Assembly (NCBI GenBank): GCA_013398615.1
Contig: VZSR01001479.1
Span: 14,219,064 to 14,283,063, forward strand
Source of the DNA: Brachypodius melanocephalos
Taxonomy: Eukaryota > Chordata > Aves > Passeriformes > Pycnonotidae
Direction: 5' to 3'
DNA length: 64,000 bases
The translations under genes and the position numbers were made by a program. Shown here piece after piece: positions 25,784 to 39,144 of this stretch. The stretch's first letter is position 1, and every line of letters begins with the position of its first letter. The notes below the pieces were generated by a model. That model saw only the letters and a program-made list of their open reading frames with translations, ran no database searches and had not been told where the DNA came from.

Positions 25784-27920
25784 GGCAGCTTGTAAGGAAA
25801 TGCTGGCACAATTCTAAACAGAATTATTACAGAATAATTACTGTTAAGTGCTATGTACTCAAGGAACTGAAAATATAACTTGCAGGCCTAACTATGTGCT
25901 TTGAAATATTAAAGTAATATTGCAAATGAGTTATAGACAAGATCCAGTCAAGAGTAGTGCAAGGCTAAACTACACATCTGGAAATTGCAGAATCAACCCA
26001 TGTAAAATATACAGCTGGAAAGCTGCATTAGTACAGCAGCATATCTGGTTAATTTGGGGGCACATATTTAGCAAATCCTGAAGCATGTGAGCCCCCTGCA
26101 TGATAACTGCATCCCACCTAGCTGAGGTGTCTGGGAGTTCTCTTCATCTCTTGGGAAGTGCTTTTGGGCATCTTCCAAGAAAAAACCACGGTAAGGTGTG
26201 TTCCATCCTTGAAGAGTCCATGGCCTGACATTGGTGACATGCTGATAAAGGGTGGAGAAGGAAAGATACAGGAAAGAATGAAGGGTCACCATGAAATGAT
26301 GGTCTGATAACACAGCTTGGGCACACTCACAGTTTGATGATTTATTCTCAATCCTGTAACTTGCAACAATCCCACTGCTCACTGCTCCCAAAGTTCCAGA
26401 GGCTTCAGCAGTTTCCACAGGAGGCAGTCAGTGGGATATATTTTTCAGGAAAAAAATTTTGGAAGTAACAGCAGTGACAATAATTGCTGTTGGAACCTCA
26501 GCTACTGTATTTCTTACCTTAGAGTTTCCTTTAAAAATTATCTCCTAATCCTTTCCAGGGCTTCATCCTACCAACTAGCTGCTACATTCATCTTAGGAAT
26601 GCTCAGGGTACGCACTTTTTAAAATTTGAAATGCTCTTCTTAAATGTAGATATCTCACTGTTCTGCCTCCTAGCAAGTACACCCTCTCACACAGGAGCAT
26701 GCAAGGAAAACTTTGAATTAAAGTCCTCACTCCAAACGAATCTTTAGTGTGTTTTTCTGGCAGAAAGGGAAGCTGTTGGCCTGTGAAAGGATGTCACATG
26801 GTTGTGAAACATTCAGGGCACTGGTAGTTTCAGCTGCATGCACGACTTGACACAGAATCTAAGGTCCTAGAATTCTAGTGCTACTGCTTGTATGGTTACT
26901 CTTATAAAAATATTCTTATTGAAAATAATAGTGATTATTATTGAAAGAGAGCTGAATATGCTATTTTGTATTGTTCCCTCTCTGAAACAAAGACTGTTAT
27001 CGCTTTGCCTGAAAGCATTCCTTTTTAAATAAATACCATGAATCAGAGCAAGACTTTCTTAAAACCAGAGGCATAAGAGAATGGGAAATTGCATTTGTTT
27101 ACTTTTCCCAGTAATGAAAAAGCAGGTAATTTCTCACAATTTCCCTTTGCTTAAGAAACGTCTTTAGAGAAATGAGCTGGAAATTAAAGATCCAGCCAAG
27201 TGCAAGCACTGAAGTGCACACTTGTGCTCAAGCAGGAGTCATTACAGGAATTGCTCCTGTACTTAAGATGGAGCACGTGATTTATGCTGCAGAGCAAAGT
27301 CAGCTGGCCTTTCTAAATTCAACACTATATTTATTTTCTTTTTTCTCTCCTTGTGGTTGTTTTTTTCCTCCTCTTACAATGTGAAAGAGTTACTTATGAA
27401 CCTGACTTACCTAGAACAGCCTTATGTACTGATGCAGATAGATACACAAGCTCCTGTGTGCAGATGACTCTGAATCTTCTTGAGAAAATGAGGAGTAGGT
27501 CTACCCAAAATGTAACCCTTACCCCAAATGCTCCATATATTGCCCCTTACTTGCTCTGTTTATGGAGGGATGAAGAAGGTATTACCTCTTCATGTCTGGC
27601 TAAGGGTCTGGCCAAAAAGTGAGTACAGACCCACACAGGAATGCAAAGGACTGAGATGCTGCTGGCATCTGTTCAGGAGCAAGATGTGGCTGCCTCCTTT
27701 GTGGCTGCCCCACCAAGGTCTTGCCAGTCCCATAGGGCTCTGCCAATGGGGTTCATCTGTGCTCCCTGGAAAGCAGCAAAATCACTTTCCTGGGTTAGGA
27801 TCTGGGGCCTCCTGGAAGGCATGGAAGCTGATGGCAGCTCTTCCATCTCAAAAGTACTGTGAAGTGTGCTGGTTTGCCTTGCTGCTGGTGTTAAGGGGTC
27901 TATGGAAGGACCTTCCTCTT

Positions 27921-27948
27921 TGCTGAGAAATGCCCACATTTCTCAGCA
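27921..27948. repeat. Perfect 12-bp inverted repeat (hairpin)
   Basis: TGCTGAGAAATG at 27921-27932 and its exact reverse complement CATTTCTCAGCA at 27937-27948 flank the four bases CCCA. Two further T/G wobble pairs could extend the stem in RNA. It does not belong to any element I recognise. Confidence 0.9.
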
Positions 27949-29244
27949 GGTGTTGGGATGAACAGAACTCTTGCACTTTTATACATGCGTATTCCTTGTT
28001 CTGTTGTTTCTGCTGTGTGCAACAACAGGGACTTCCAAAGAGGCAAAAGGGCTTCTTTTCTTATGGATGAGTGAGAGATATCCCAGCACAACAGAAAGCC
28101 CCATATGGAGTGGTACAAATGGTTAACAGCAGCCAATACTCTTATCTAGTCACAAACATATTGGTTATCCCACACCAGAACTGTCAAACCACTTCTTCTG
28201 ACAGCCTCACACCAGAGCTCTTGTTCACTGCCTGATAGTCCAACTCTTAAACTGTTGATGAATAGCTATATGTCATAAACCCTTAAATAACACTTTAAAA
28301 ATTAATAACTAAAAAAACTCATCGATTTCTTGAGTCTTTCAATCTGCCATGGATACATGCACTGAAGGGACATTCCCTTGACCAATGTGGTTGTATTAAA
28401 GATTCTTTAAAATTTAATTGACAATTTTTTCCGTGCATTAAGGTTTGAGGATAAAGTGAATCAAACCTTGGTTGTCCCCAGAGAAAGGACTGAGGACACA
28501 GAAGACAATTCTAGGAGATGGATTTTGGTTGGAGAATGTGTATACACTTCCTATTTTGTAAGGGTGCTGTCTTTTTATTCTTTGCCATGTATTCACATGA
28601 TTTAAACAAGACAACAACAACAAAAAAAAAAGACAACCAAACAAAAATCCCACAATCAATTTTCACAGTGCAGTGGTAAGAACTCTCATATTTTGGTGTT
28701 CTTGGAGTTAGTTGACATAAATTACTATTGGTGGGAATAAGACTTTAAGTATTTCTCAAACAAGAGAGGCCTCTGTCTCCAAGGATCTGGATGCACCAAT
28801 GGTGAATGCAGAGTGCAAAGGTGTGAGCAGCTGAGAGACTTCTGTCCATCCAGAGAAGTACTCAATGTCTGTGTCTCTTTTCCATGGCCTCAGCCAAAAT
28901 GCCCTAAGCTTTGGGGTAAACTATAAAGGTGACCAAATACGGTGATCTTCTGCCTGAAGTATCTCTGTGTGACTCCATGCTAACAACATTTTAGACTTGT
29001 GCCTTTTGAAAAGCAGAAAATTTGGCATTTTGGTGGCAGGCAGACTCTCTGGTTCAGTGTGCCTCTCTAGTACATTGCAACAGGTTTTTTGGCATTGCTA
29101 TAAGTAAGCCAGGGTTAATATGTCCAATGAACACAAATGAAGCCTGAAACAAAACACAGGGCAAAAATAAAATTATTGGCATATTAAATAAATAAATAAT
29201 ATTGAGGCATACCTGTGGGATTTCCACTGATTTCTTGGGTTACA

Positions 29245-29478
29245 TATCAAACTGGAAGAGTGTAGGTTTAAATTAGATATTAGGAAGAAATTCTTCACTG
29301 TGATGGTGGTGAGGCACAGGAGTGGAGGAGTTGTGGATGCCCCATCCCTGGGAATGTTTGAGGTCAGGTTGGATGGGGCCTGGAGCAACCTGGTCTAGTG
29401 GAAGGTGTCCCTGCCCATGGTAGGGATGTTGGAACAAGATGGTCTTTAAGCTCCCTTCCAACCCAAACCATCCTAAGA
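29245..29478 (+). mobile_element. CR1 LINE 3' end, 5'-truncated, sense orientation
   Basis: The sequence runs atcaaactggaagagtgtag, ttagatattaggaagaaatt, gaggtcaggttggatggggc, ggagcaacctggtctagtgg, and ends ttccaacccaaaccatccta. This is the CR1 3' end in forward orientation. Relative to the usual form the part between gaggcac and ttgtggatgcc is shortened. It lies just upstream of a 3'-UTR-like segment at 29640-29870. Confidence 0.9.
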
Positions 29479-29639
29479 CACCACAAACAGGTGAAAACCA
29501 CGGTATCTGTTCAAAGAGGGGTGGAGGAAGAAGATACGTATTTGTACTGCAGTCTTACTTACTGAGCTGGAAGTATTTATATTGAATTCTTCCATGGCAG
29601 GAAATTCTGACCTATTCTGACCTCATTTATTGTGAGGTT

Positions 29640-29870
29640 GCTGACTTTAAAAGAAGGCAAAGGAGACTTATGAAAATAAATAAAGAAGAAAATGCCTTCT
29701 TATACTGTAGCCATATGCACTGGACACCAAACTTACTTTGTACCTTTGTGTTAATGCTGTACATGAACAAAGGTTTAGTCTGTATTGCTATTGGAAGCCA
29801 TTGCTTTTAGACAGAGCCTCTGCATTTATACTATTTATAAAGTTGGAAATAAAGTGTTGTGATGAAATTA
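29640..29870 (+). other. Possible 3'-UTR end with poly-A signal
   Basis: An AT-rich, CpG-free stretch ends tttataaagttggAATAAAg-type at 29848-29853, and a GU-rich run (gtgttgtg) follows immediately. Further upstream is a Pumilio-like TGTACAT. The texture resembles the last part of a vertebrate 3' UTR. If real, it would end a + strand transcript about 14 kb upstream of EPAS1. PRKCE is the usual left neighbour of EPAS1, but I did not find the PRKCE C-terminal coding exon nearby, so I do not assign it. Confidence 0.25.
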
Positions 29871-30822
29871 ATCCGTATCTCTGTCGGAATTTCTCATGAT
29901 AATAAAAATCTTGTGTAAAACTGTATCTGCTAACGGAGCATACAGGCCAGTACTGTCTATATGTTCCATCAAATAGATATCATAGCACTGCTGCCTGCTT
30001 GTGGATGTTCCTGCAGTGTAGTATTTAGGCTTGATCTAATTCCCACTGCAGTCAACAAGAATGTTCTGACCTATTATTTTCATTTGATAAGTGTTTAAAG
30101 CTGCGTTCCCTTACTCTTACCATGATAACCATGGTTGTGTAAGGAAACAAACTCAAAAATAATCCTAAATTAGATGAGTCAAAAGAACAAAGAATTATTT
30201 TGATAAAGCATCAGTTCAAATTATTTTTTCTTATTATCTACTTGGGCTTTCTAAACCTAAATTAAGTTAGATTTTTTTTTTTTTAAAGGTGATAGGGTGA
30301 TGAAGATCATTTTAGAAGCTGAGGATTACAAGACAAGTTGCAGAGACTAAGGACCAGTTCCTCAGGCAGAGTGACTGGTGTAATGTCTCTGAATATTTCA
30401 CCTGTTGCATCTTAACATTAGCTATGTTGATGACACATAAGCATGGGTAACTCTGTATAAATCTATTTTCCCTTGTGCTAAATGGGAGGATGTGTGTGAC
30501 AGATGTGCAACATGAAGCATATTAATGCAATGTAGAAGTTGACAGGAAATAGTTAATAATTCATGACTTCTGCAAACTATGGTGCCATGTATTTAGATGC
30601 CTGTTTGTCTCTGTTTTAGTACCTAAAAGAAAGTACTAAAATGTACTGTAAATAAGAAATAACCTTCCATGAGACACCTGTGTTAAACTCCTCCTGAGAA
30701 TTTTTCTTACCACTGAAAGTATTAAAAACAATATTCTAAGTCACAACCCATCCTTCTAGGAAAATGCCAAATAAAAAAGTCACCCTGTTTCTAATAATCA
30801 TTCTCCTTCCCCGCCCCCCTCC

Positions 30823-30843
30823 TTTTTTTTTTTTTTTTTTTTT
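30823..30843. repeat. Poly-T tract (21 T)
   Basis: A pure T run preceded by a C-rich stretch (ccccgcccccctcc). It could be the reverse complement of an old retroposed poly-A tail, but no recognisable element adjoins it. Confidence 0.9.
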
Positions 30844-32821
30844 AAACTGATTAAAAAATACTTCCTGGTGCAGTTGGAGAACTTGGCAGGCAGTCTGCAT
30901 TTTAATTAAGCACAACTGCTGCCTTTTCTTCCCTCGGATTCTCCTCTCAGCCCAGCTGTAGAGGCTTCCTCCCTCCTCTGGCTCTGCTCCTTGTGCATCC
31001 AGGACCAGGTGGAGATTGGGGCTGCAGTTATTTACATCAATGCTTTAATGCTCTTCTTCCGGCAAAATGTTATGGAATTTTTGCTTCCCAGATCTCAAGT
31101 CTTTTACATTTGAGAATAGAAATGTTTATTAAGAGACAGTAATAATATAAGGACCAAGAATACACTGAACTTAGAAAGAAATAATGCATAATAGCCTGAA
31201 TGGAAACCAGAACACGCCACATTACAATAGTACAGAGAGATGTGCTCCCTGCTGTGGTGGCTGCTAATGGGATTAGTCATAGCTAGAAAATCATCACTGG
31301 GAGTTTTGTGGCAAAGGCACTCTGATAGCAGTTGTGAAGCCTCAAAGGCTGGTGTTCTATCCCCAGGAGGCAAGGTCCCCTCAGTGGTGTTGACACTACA
31401 CCTACATAAATGAGCCCTCTGACACGGGCTGCTTTCCTTGGAAACAAGTTTTTCAGTATTGCATTCTAAGGAAGAGCAAGCAATAAAGCAGGCAGGCACC
31501 TGACTGACACCCCTGGCAGAGCAAACCAGGCAATTTCCACTGGTTGTCCTAATTTCAAGGTGAGGTTATCTCGTGCAGTCATTCCTAGCGTTATTCTCTC
31601 TTTGAAATTTGCCTGCTTGCCCACTCCAGCACACACAACCAGATTATTTGGTGAGGCTGCAGAGAGCACTGACAGAGCCTCCTGGCTGTGTGCACAGCTC
31701 TGCACCACACAGCTCACTCGAAGAGAAGCTAGAAGTGTGTCAAGCACCTGTTTCAACGTGCATAAAAAAGCATAAAAGAGCATAGCTCTTCTGATGTTCC
31801 AGCACCAGTCCAGGGCCTCAGAAACCTCTTCTTTTAACAAACTGTCTCCATATAATTGTGCATTTCATGTGGTAAAAGTAAGCTGAATTATATTTACATT
31901 GTTTGTAGATTCCATAGGTCTGTAGCCCAAGAAATTCTCTCCCTAAATCACTGCTTGGAAAACAAGAGAGGGGAAAGTCTTTCTTCAATATATTTGCTTA
32001 CTTTCAGAAAAACACAGATGGACAGTTTTTGCCAGTAAGTGTGTGCAAATCCATGAAAATTGATTCAATTGCCCTGAAGTGTATCAGGGCTCCCTTCTTG
32101 TTTCTTATTTTGCTGTTCATTGAGATTTTTTTTTTCTTGTCTCTCCTCTCTGCTGGTTTTTTCCTGATTTTTGGCATTTTACTTCTGTCATCTTTGCCAG
32201 TTTTCCTCTGAAACAGTGAAGTGTAGAAATCTGTTTTAATGAAAGCTGAGATTTTAAATCACTTCTAAAGTGAAAATTATCAATGGTAATGATATTAACA
32301 GTAAAACTAAACATTTCAATGTTATTGACTTCATAGGGGCATAGACAGAAAGAGACCTCCTGACTCATCTAAACTACTCTTTGTTACTGCACAAGAACGT
32401 CATAAAATCTTTTTGAAAACATACCAAGTGATATATGTAAACTGTTTAGATGTTTCTTGCCAAATTCTTTTGCTACACAGCTCTCTGGGTTGTTTCTCCT
32501 CCAGGGACTGAGCACATTCTTCCAGGTGGGTACCTACCACTAGGGAGGAGAGATGATGCATCTTTGAAAATACTGACTCTGTTATTCCTCTGTGATTATA
32601 GGATTAATAGAGGGGGAAAAAGTTTGTTGGTTATGTTTTAACTCTATTACATTCACACAAGTTTGTGAGCAGTGCCCTATGCACCTTCTGGCACTTTCAT
32701 ATTGCTGAATCTCTGCCTTCCCACGCCAACTGCAGCGGAAAAACCAAAGGCAGCACCCCAAGAAAGGTGCTCACTCCTCCTGTTAGTGGCTACTAAAATC
32801 TCAGTCAATAGAATTTAAGTC

Positions 32822-33236
32822 TCATAGAATTACAGAATCATTCAGGTTGGAAAGGACCCTTATGACTGTGTCCAGCCATAAATCTAACACTGCCAAGTCA
32901 CCACTAAACCATCTCCCCAAGTGCCACATCTGAACTACTCTCAAATAGCTCCAGGGATGACAACTCCACCTCTACCCTGGGCAGTCAGTTCCACTGCTTG
33001 GCAACACTTTGACAAAGAAATTTTTCCTAATATTCAGTCTAAACCTTCTCTGCTGCAGCTTGAGGCTGTTTGCTCTTGCCCTATTGTGTCTCACTTGGAG
33101 AAGACACCAACACCCTCCTGGCTATACTCTCCTTTTAGACAGCTCTAGAGAGTGATAAAGCCTCTCCTGAGCCTCCTTTTCTCCAGACCAAACAACCTTA
33201 GCCTCCTCTTTAGAAGACTTGTGTTCTAGAAATCTT
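32822..33236 (-). mobile_element. CR1 LINE 3' end, older subfamily
   Basis: The + strand begins tcatagaattacagaatcat and continues with tcaggttggaaaggaccctt, cactgccaagtcaccactaa, ctgggcagtcagttccactg, ttcctaatattcagtctaaa and gaagacttgtgttctag. This is a second CR1 lineage on the minus strand, about 415 bp long and more diverged than the 24929 copy. Confidence 0.9.
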
Positions 33237-36200
33237 AGTCTCAGTTTTGCCCTTTGCCCAGCAGATTATGACAACCAGATGATTACTTTCATTTTTGCAG
33301 AAGCTTTCTGATGTTTAGACACTTTGACCTCCTTGGCATTTGATCAGTTAGTTGATGATCTGAAGTCATCACTTGTTTTTTTTTTCTTCAGACTTTCTTA
33401 AAAGAAGTCTTGATAGGTGTCCAAAATCGACTGCAGGTAGCTGCAGTAAGGAAGTTGCCCATGCAGGCAGAATTAATGGCTGATGCAGAGAGGCTGTCAG
33501 TGATAGAGAAGATGCAACAAAAGGAAATGAAAATGGCCATTGGTGGAGCTGTGAATGGTAGAGCTTAGGCTGCAAGGGATTTAAAAATATGAATGAAGAA
33601 AATGTTATTAGTTCACTTGAATATAAAAAGAGAAGAATAAGCAGTAATGCTAGAAGGCTGAACACTTATGTTCGTGCTTTGCATTTGAGAGAAGCCAAGT
33701 GATGTAGAAATTGCAGGATGAAATCAAGTGTTTCAGTATCACCCATAAGAAAGCAGGGTACTAAACAGGAGTTTCTTGACTTGCATAATGACAGGCTGAA
33801 ATGACTTGCATTTAAGACTTTCAGAATAGATGGCTCTCAGATAGTGATTTCCTCCACAAACAGGTATTTCAAATCATGGAAGAGATGAACAGACTTTAGA
33901 AAGATAAACTATAGTCTAATTCTGGGGAAGAGAATGGAACAACTAATTTAAAAACTGGTAATGAATGAACAGGTGAACTTGGTACCACGCAATAGTGCCC
34001 ACTAGCAAAAACCTTTCTGGAAATTTTATCCCAGAAATCAGGAGTGGTCAATCAATTTGTTCTGAATATTTCAATTGATGACATACACTGCTTACATTAG
34101 GACCTATTTTATAGTGGGTCCTAATAACCTATTTAATAGGTTATAATAATAACCTATTTAATACAAAAATGACGAATATATTTTTGTTTAATGACAAATA
34201 TTATATTTGCAAAAATAATAAATGCAGAATAACGTGATTTAATGCAAAATATACTGAGTGTACTAAAATCATGAGACTGACAGGTCTCAAACCAAACCTC
34301 AGCATTAGGTATGTTTGTAACTGTAAAGACTAATGTGATCCTTCAATTTATGAAGTAAAGAGTTTCAGGCAATATCAATAGAACCTATCTTGCCCTGTAT
34401 TTTACACAGGAGATGCTTTTATGGCACTGTCTAGTTGGTCCAGGGGATCCATCTGCGAATAATTAAAAGAGCAAAAAACTGTAGTGTGCCACAGGGAGAA
34501 AATACCTGCCTGAAGAGTCAAGCAGAAGGATAGAAGCTGACTAGACTGCAAGTCATTAATATCTCCCAGGCAAAAGGAAATGAAATTGAAAAAAAATCCT
34601 ATTGATTTTGAAAAATGCATAACACGTTATAAGAAGTAGGAGTCAGGACATTTCATGTTTACTGTAGGCTTTCAACTGGGAGGATAGGACATGAGAGTGT
34701 TTAATGAGTTGTGATGGATTCTCGCCAAGAAATATCTAAAAGATACTATAAAACTTCTCTGTGATATGCTGGTTTATTGGCTTATCTCTACGGATTTATG
34801 ACAACCAGATTTAATGGCTCTCTTTAAATGGAGCACTTTGAGTAAAAGAGAACTGTCAGTTTCAGAAATGGATGAAGAGTGACGTGGGGAAAAGCTGTGA
34901 ATGGGGAGTCCAGGGTGGGTCTGTAGGAGAAGATGGAGGGAAGGAGGAGAAACATTGTGGATTGGAAGTTAGAAAGAGCTGGAATTTTATCAGCAGTGTC
35001 CTGCAGAACAAGAAGTAGTTAGGAAACAACGCTGACAGTGACAGCAGACAAAAACATGGGAGCCTTTCCGTTTCACTGAAAGGGGGAGTGCTGTGGTAAT
35101 TCCTAAAGAGCACTTTGCTTCCTCACAGCTTGGGTACAACCCCAAACTGCTGAAAATCCCACTTGCTTCTCTGTTACTCCAGAGACTTCCCAGAACTGCA
35201 GAACTAAATCTTTTGAAGGATGCTTTCATGGACACCTTCTAAAGCATGAAGATTAAAATTAACTCAGACTTCACAGGGGGGAAAAAAGGAAATTCCAAGA
35301 GAAAAAATAATCCCAGACCTATTTATAAGGCACGGAATCTTTTGGTCCGCCTGAACAGTACTTTGTGTTTCTCTTTTCTTTTGCCCCGTCCTCTTCCTCT
35401 TTGTGACTGAACTTTTCACATCACAAAACAGGTGTTTCACAGCCCACTTTCTCTTTGAAGCTAATAGGAGCTAACCATTCCTGTTGTTGCTCACAGATCA
35501 AAAATCTCAGCTAGAAAGTGAAAGTTGTTCTAAATAAGTGTGAGAGGAAAACACAGAGTAAGCTTACAGCTCGGTACTTGCTGGTCCTGCTTTGACTCTG
35601 ACACTTGCCTGTAACACTACAGGCTCCACGACAGGAGCCAAGCAGCACAGTTCCCAACCTCAGTACTTTCATTTCAGTGTTTCATAATCTCTCTTATTTA
35701 GTAAAGAAATTTAGGGTATTGACATAAATTAGTTGTCTCTTCAGGAGATTAATTCTCTCTTTTGCTTGCCAGGTTTTACTGGAAAAGAATTCAAAGCTTC
35801 CTACAGAACTGATAGTTCAGGCTTGTCTGTGTTTTCATTCTTTTACGTCTCATGGATTTTGGGGAATTTTCTGGTAAGAATCACTTCTAAAAATATTCAG
35901 TATTTTTAAATGTGAACTAACTTTTAATTTCAATAGAAACTCCCGTTGAATTTGCATGCACTCAGACTGCAAAAATTACTATTTCCATCAAAAAGCATCC
36001 ATTCACAAGCACCTTTGCTTCCGGAACATTTTTAGGAGATAAAACTACAGAACATAAACAGAGAAATAAAAAGTAAATATGTAAACAAAAATACTTATGT
36101 ACAAGGCAAATGCAGTATTAGTAATGTGGACACTGAGTTAATTTAGCTTGTTGGAGAACTCTGCTGAAGTCATTTATGTGCCTGTAACTATGGAAATATG

Positions 36201-39144
36201 CCAGCATGCTGTGTTAAGCCAAGTCGTGAGTATCCAGTCAATGAAAGACTTAGAAACTTAAGTTCTTTACTGTGTTCAGGACAAAACATGATTTATTTAA
36301 GTAGGACACTGATTCCTTGTTGTTACCTTGCCTTTGGACATCGATACAAATTATTAATGCCCTTTTATTTTTCTGACAACACAATATGTGCAGATTTTCC
36401 AGTGCTTTGCTGAGGATCAGGTGCGTCACATCACACATCTCGAAAGACTTTTAATAAAACATTCAGTTGGGTAACTGGATGAGCCTCTGTGCAATCAGTG
36501 TTTGGAAATGGGTAGGTTCCAGGAAAAGCTTTAATATCCAAGATGGTTTTGAGCTGAATCGTTGTGATAACAGCAATTGGTGTTGTGATGATTTTATTGA
36601 AAACTGATGTCATTGTGGCCATAATGCTCAAGGATCACAGGTGGAAAATCCCCTCAGTGATCATTAAGCATAATGAAAACAACTTGTGCTGATGGTGAGA
36701 AATATCTCAAATTGACTGCTGTAGATGCCTTTAGTGCTGACTGGCAGAGTGGGCAGGAGGACCTGTTCTCAGTTCCATGATTTCCATGGATGTTCTGCAG
36801 GGCCCTTGCAGCAAAACTTCCACCTGAGTCTCTGAAAATTTGAACGGGGTGCTCACGTGTCATTCATTTCTGATGCAAGGCTTGTCCAGGACTCTGCTGT
36901 TCTTGTCTCTGAGCTGGTGACACAATTCAGGGTGCAAACCTGCTGAGCCTGCCAGGCTGGCCGAGATTTTGGGCCTTACTGGTCTGACATGCTCCGCTAT
37001 TTGAAAAATGTAATTGGAGGTTTTACCTGTGTTCCCGAAGCCTTGCTGTCAGAGGAGAAAAAGTTCTAAGGGCTATTTTCCCCTTTGGCTGCTGCCCTTA
37101 CCTTGTCTATAGGACATATCACATAAAATCAGTAAGTCAACAACTCACATAGCTTGAGCAAACAGTATTTTACAACTGTTCTGAACCAGAGGGTACATGT
37201 GGAGCTCTAATAAACTTGCTAGAGATGGAGATTCAGAGATTTTTGGCACTTTCTGAAATTAATTTACACTTTTGAAAGGCTGTGTGAAAGTTTGGACCAT
37301 CGCCTTTGTCCCCGGTAATGAAAGAATTAAAAAAAAAACCAACTATCTATAACAGTGTCTCAGATTCCAAGTTGCTGAACAGGATTTTCAGATATTTGTA
37401 ATCTGACTGTAGCTGTCTGTAGCAATGTAAAGAGTAATTTGGAATCAGTGACTGTGTAAAGGTATTTATACAGCCCCCGACTCTGTGAAAATTTACCTAC
37501 CCTTCTTAGTGGGTTGCTGCTTAATATTGGTTTTGAATATGCAAAAATTGGATGATGCACTCTTATTTGAATGTATGTGTTGTGAACAAACTCAGTGCTA
37601 GATTAAATTGTCTTGGGTTCATCATTAATGTTAATTTGGAGCAAGCTGTAATGGCCCTTCTTGTTTTAATTCTTATGACTACTGAAAGGTTTTGGAGAAT
37701 ATTAAACCATTCCCATATCAAGGAAACTCACAATTAATTAAAACTATTTCTCCACATAAGTAAATGACTTGGGATATAATAGTTGCTGTTTCCCTCTGTT
37801 CTTACCTTTTTTTTTTCCTTGCTGAAATGACATGTAAAAAATTATATATTACAGTATAATGACAAGAAGTATCCCTTAGTATGCACAGCCAGGGCCGTTG
37901 TGGATAACAGATGCCTCATGCAAAGCATGGAGCACACAGACATGGAAGGAAAACACAAAGCACAGCAATGGCTTTGAGGGGAAAAGGGGGATGACTATCC
38001 CACTTCTTGTCTGTATGTGAATCGCTGTACTGTTACCAATATTTCATCTTTACTTAAGAGCCTATAACTACTTCCAGGAGCACATCTACTTGAGAAACCA
38101 GTGTTAGACCCAGCGCCAAACAAATTTTGGACTGGTTTCAGAACAAGTTTCAGGGCAAGGAGGGAAGAAGGTGAACTTTATCAGCACTGTAGGTAGTGAG
38201 GTTTCTGTGAGCCCTGGGCCTTCGAGGAGGGCCCTGGTGAGCAGCAGGAGTGTGCTGGGTGGGTGGAGGCTGTCCCAGGTGTCCCTGAGCCCTGAGTCAG
38301 GCTCATTGCTACAGGTCACACCCGCAGGGAAGTTTTGTTTCCATCACTGACTTGGAGGGAGCAAAGGAAGACTTGGTTACAGTTATCCTCTGTGAACATC
38401 TATGACTACTTTGGGTCACTTAAGGTCTCTGAACACCAAGGATACATTTGCCAGTAGTACAGCAGGACCTTTGCGCTGGGATTTCAATTACCAAGAACCT
38501 CACCTATTAAAAAACTAACCTTCCTTTGGGAGAAAAAAACCCCAAGTGTCTAGAAGTCAGAGAGCTTCAGCAGTAATGTGTGATTATTTCAAAGGATGTA
38601 GTGATAAGGAAGTTGTCTTTTTATGACAGTTTTCTGCCCCCAGAAAAGATCATATCCTTGGCAGGGAATTGACATTTAGTATTACAGTGGCTGAAGAATT
38701 TAGGATTGCTTTGCATATTTACAATAATTTGTCACCTTCTTTAGGTGACAAGCGTTCACACAGTTAATGGGTTCAGTGGCTTTGTTGAACTTTGGTAATT
38801 TAAGGACTGTTTAAAACAAACACTTTCCAAGACCTTTTAAAAAGTAAATTAGTCTTTGTCTAAGAATAAAAACAAATCTGAAATCTATTTACCTGAATTA
38901 GGCTTAAATTAGACTTTAGTGCTGGGATTATGCAAAAATCTCATTGCTTTAGTTTCACCCTAAACTGAGTTTTCATTGGGATTATGATGGAAATTCAGTG
39001 CTCTGGAGACCATCATAAGCTTGAGGATCACTCATGTGCCATGCAAACCCTCTAGAGATAATTGCCAGACATGAAAAGATTTAACAGCTGTGCTGTAGTA
39101 TTAAGGTTTGTACAATAAAATAAGAATAATTTTTAAAAATTGTT

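Larger units (their letters stand above)
25306..29244. other. Intergenic DNA between two CR1 copies
   Basis: It contains a poly-A run at 25768 and the perfect hairpin at 27921-27948. No coding exon could be recognised. I specifically looked for the PRKCE C-terminal exon (GFSYFGEDLMP) and did not see it. Confidence 0.55.
29479..32821. other. Intergenic DNA between CR1 copies
   Basis: It holds the 3'-UTR-like segment ending near 29870 and the T21 tract at 30823. Overlapping frames on the minus strand at 31104-31840 have no recognisable similarity and are not called. Confidence 0.55.

Noticed and set aside
26000..29640. Expected PRKCE terminal exon upstream of the 3'-UTR-like segment
   Set aside because: I looked for the conserved C-terminus GFSYFGEDLMP and neighbouring kinase-tail codons and did not find them, so no PRKCE call is made.
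31104..31840. Two overlapping minus-strand frames of 131 and 124 codons
   Set aside because: No recognisable motif, no consistent splice structure, and a Cys/Ser/Leu-rich composition typical of random translation.
33369..33665. 98-codon minus-strand hydrophobic frame resembling a membrane protein
   Set aside because: Antisense to the A/G-rich open segment at 33392-33568 and to an A-rich tail; Leu/Phe/Ser richness simply reflects the T-rich strand.
34105..34165. Palindromic AT-rich repeat (AACCTATTTAATAGGTT plus a second partial copy)
   Set aside because: Very AT-rich, where short palindromes and duplications are common; no terminal features of a transposon.
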